A stretch of 64,000 bases of DNA, taken from contig CAJTNL010000002.1 of assembly GCA_910577755.1 (NCBI GenBank), positions 74,048-138,047 on the forward strand. The letters are read 5' to 3'. The stretch is from an uncultured Eubacteriales bacterium. Its GTDB lineage: Bacteria > Bacillota > Clostridia > Oscillospirales > Acutalibacteraceae. Positions 62,972 to 64,000 of the stretch are shown here, piece by piece. Position numbers and translations under genes: made by a program. The first letter of the stretch is position 1; each line of letters begins with the position of its first letter. The notes beneath the pieces are model-generated. The model was not told the DNA's origin, did not search any database, and saw only the letters and a program-made list of their open reading frames with translations.

Positions 62972-63050
62972 CAACACAAAAGAGCCTGATGGGAATCAGG
63001 CTGAATGAGTACAAAGAAAGCATACCATGATTTAGCAATTTAGGTCAAGT
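62972..63050. repeat. 79-bp direct repeat, copy 1
   Basis: It is 77 of 79 identical to copy 2 at 63560-63638 and encloses with it the divergent XRE pair. In copy 1 the first part would encode the same NTKEPDGNQAE end as the plus-strand XRE gene; the two differences (GAT/GAC and GGG/GGC) are synonymous. Confidence 0.88.
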
Positions 63051-63281
63051 CTACTTATTCACCTCAGGTTTGTCCGTTCTACCAACAAGGTAGTCTATAG
63101 ACACACCGAAGTAGTCGGCTAGGGAACAAAGAACCTCAAAACTTGGAGAGCGTTTTCCTTTTTCGAGCAAACGAACAGCTTCGTCTGTTACCCCGAGATG
63201 TTCGCCTAAGCTAATTAATGAGATTCCTTTTTCTTTTCGTAACAGGCAAAGACACTCTGAAAAATTTTTTCTAAAATCCAT
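63051..63281 (-). CDS. XRE-family helix-turn-helix regulator
   Basis: The 76-residue protein is little more than the HTH domain: KGISLISLGEHLGVTDEAVR (about 19-38) and the usual RSPSFEVLCSLADYFGVSID tail. GAGGTAT precedes the ATG. Divergent from the second XRE gene, with two palindromic operators between them. Confidence 0.86.
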   Translation of the reverse strand: MDFRKNFSECLCLLRKEKGISLISLGEHLGVTDEAVRLLEKGKRSPSFEVLCSLADYFGVSIDYLVGRTDKPEVNK

Positions 63282-63291
63282 ACTATACCTC

Positions 63292-63320
63292 TTGACATTC
63301 CAACTTAAAGTTGGTAAGAT
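63292..63320 (+). promoter_or_regulatory. Promoter of the plus-strand XRE gene with operator in the spacer
   Basis: TTGACA (63292-63297), a 17-nt spacer and TAAGAT (63315-63320). A 15-bp palindrome CCAACTTAAAGTTGG (63300-63314) fills the spacer, and a second, CCAACTAAAAGTTGG, lies at 63328-63342. The arrangement implies autoregulation by one of the two XRE proteins. Confidence 0.8.
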
Positions 63321-63362
63321 ATAGATACCAACTAAAAGTTGGAATCTAAGAAAGGAGAAACA

Positions 63363-63596
63363 ATGTACCGTATGATACGGCGGGAACGGATTGAACGTGG
63401 ATGGTCACGTGAATATGTGGCAAAAAAGACTGGGTTAACAGCAGAAGCTATACGTTTAATTGAAATCGGAGAGAGAAACCCCTCTTACCCCGTTCTTGTT
63501 AAACTAGAAAATTTATTCGGTTTAGGACACCGAGATTTATTCGGAGCGGCAACTCCGAGCAACACAAAAGAGCCTGACGGCAATCAGGCTGAATGA
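63363..63596 (+). CDS. XRE-family helix-turn-helix regulator
   Basis: ATG at 63363, 6 nt after AAAGGAG, begins MYRMIRRERIERGWSREYVA, a Cro/cI-type HTH (about 15-40) with TGLTAEAIRLIEIGERNPSY. The 77-residue protein ends in NTKEPDGNQAE, which is encoded by the second copy of the 79-bp repeat. It is divergent from the other XRE gene. Confidence 0.86.
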   Translation: MYRMIRRERIERGWSREYVAKKTGLTAEAIRLIEIGERNPSYPVLVKLENLFGLGHRDLFGAATPSNTKEPDGNQAE

Positions 63597-63638
63597 GTAC
63601 AAAGAAAGCATACCATGATTTAGCAATTTAGGTCAAGT
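63560..63638. repeat. 79-bp direct repeat, copy 2
   Basis: Overlaps the last 37 bases of the plus-strand XRE gene; includes the imperfect hairpin AGCCTGAC/ATCAGGCT. See copy 1. Confidence 0.88.
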
Positions 63639-63693
63639 AAATAGGCATATGAAAAAAATAAAACAAATAAATGATGGAGAGGAGGTGCGGGGA

Positions 63694-63810
63694 ATGGAGA
63701 AAAACATGACTGTAGAGTTTATAGAAACTGAAATAGATTTATCCGCATTGGCGCATGTGATAGCAGATAAAATTAAGGATTTGTCCCAACACGAAGAAAA
63801 TGCAGCCTGA
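63694..63810 (+). CDS. Small acidic protein (38 residues)
   Basis: GAGGAGG lies 8 nt before the ATG at 63694; a longer in-frame start at 63649 lacks such spacing. The product MEKNMTVEFIETEIDLSALA ends DLSQHEENAA. Unknown; probably element-encoded. Confidence 0.5.
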   Translation: MEKNMTVEFIETEIDLSALAHVIADKIKDLSQHEENAA

Positions 63811-63864
63811 ATACATGATGGTTTGGGGTAACAGGACAAGCACCCAACAGGAGGGACAAGAAAA

Positions 63865-64000
63865 ATGAAACGAATCATAAGAATAATCTGTAGTATCATA
63901 GCGGGGTTATTAGCTATGTGTGCGCTGATTATCTTGCTAGGCACAGTAGGAGCATACGAGTTAGGAAATATCAGCTTTATATGGTTTTGTATAGATTTTG
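63865..64000 (+). CDS. Membrane protein (partial, runs off the right edge)
   Basis: GGAGGG lies shortly before the ATG at 63865. Forty-five codons are visible: MKRIIRIICSIIAGLLAMCA, one hydrophobic helix continuing LIILLGTVGAYELG. No family can be assigned from this part. Confidence 0.65.
   Translation, partial: MKRIIRIICSIIAGLLAMCALIILLGTVGAYELGNISFIWFCIDF

Overview
The window looks like a chromosomal segment of a low-GC, endospore-forming member of the Firmicutes, class Clostridia. Pointers are the strong AGGAGG ribosome binding sites, TTGACA/TATAAT promoters, a cwlJ-gerQ spore germination pair, the PadR, CdaA/CdaR and class III fructose-bisphosphatase genes, FabV, and a bile-acid-like SDR typical of gut anaerobes. 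I cannot name the species.

Layout. 1-3.4 kb: an ABC exporter (partial FtsX permease with a very long coiled coil, plus its ATPase). 3.5-6.6 kb: tRNA-Asp and tRNA-Thr, then about 420 nt of apparently structured non-coding RNA, then a small acquired island (frameshifted PadR regulator, alpha/beta hydrolase, frameshifted Cys-rich KTR protein) ending in a 25-bp inverted repeat. 6.7-29 kb: an aminotransferase, asnS, tRNA-Ser, a giant secreted M6-type protease with leucine-rich repeats and four 181-residue repeats, a P-type ATPase, pyrE, the spore pair cwlJ-gerQ, an MltG-like lipoprotein, a SpaA-fold protein without export or anchoring signals, a FAD/Rieske oxidoreductase, a MacB-like ABC transporter and two small unknown proteins. 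29-57.5 kb: pyruvate carboxylase, a FUSC-type membrane protein, ferritin, mutY, fabV, TraX, an iron alcohol dehydrogenase, a PHP phosphoesterase, an orphan double-glycine bacteriocin-like peptide with its own promoter and terminator, a thioesterase with an ABC exporter, cyclophilin, exoA, fbp, an SDR/NTF2 pair, a polysaccharide deacetylase with an amidase, an ispDF fusion, DUF3343 with a cysteine desulfurase, cdaA-cdaR, and a frameshifted DUF1275 gene.

From 57.6 kb to the right edge lies the end of an integrated element (prophage or ICE). It sits at tRNA-Ala with a tyrosine integrase facing the tRNA. It carries a DUF4411/ImmA-IrrE toxin-antitoxin-like pair, a compact type I toxin-antitoxin locus with the architecture of par/Fst, an ImmA-IrrE protease frameshifted in a TA repeat, a repressor/Cro switch with three operator copies, and a pair of divergent XRE regulators bracketed by 79-bp direct repeats. 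The right end of the element is outside the window.

The most interesting new candidates are the par-like type I toxin-antitoxin locus (60.83-61.11 kb), the orphan bacteriocin-like peptide (42.12-42.26 kb) and the structured RNA downstream of tRNA-Thr (3.68-4.09 kb). Several frameshifts (PadR, KTR, DUF1275, ImmA) all fall in short homopolymers or a TA repeat, so they may be sequencing errors, recent decay or slippage variation; the sequence alone cannot decide.
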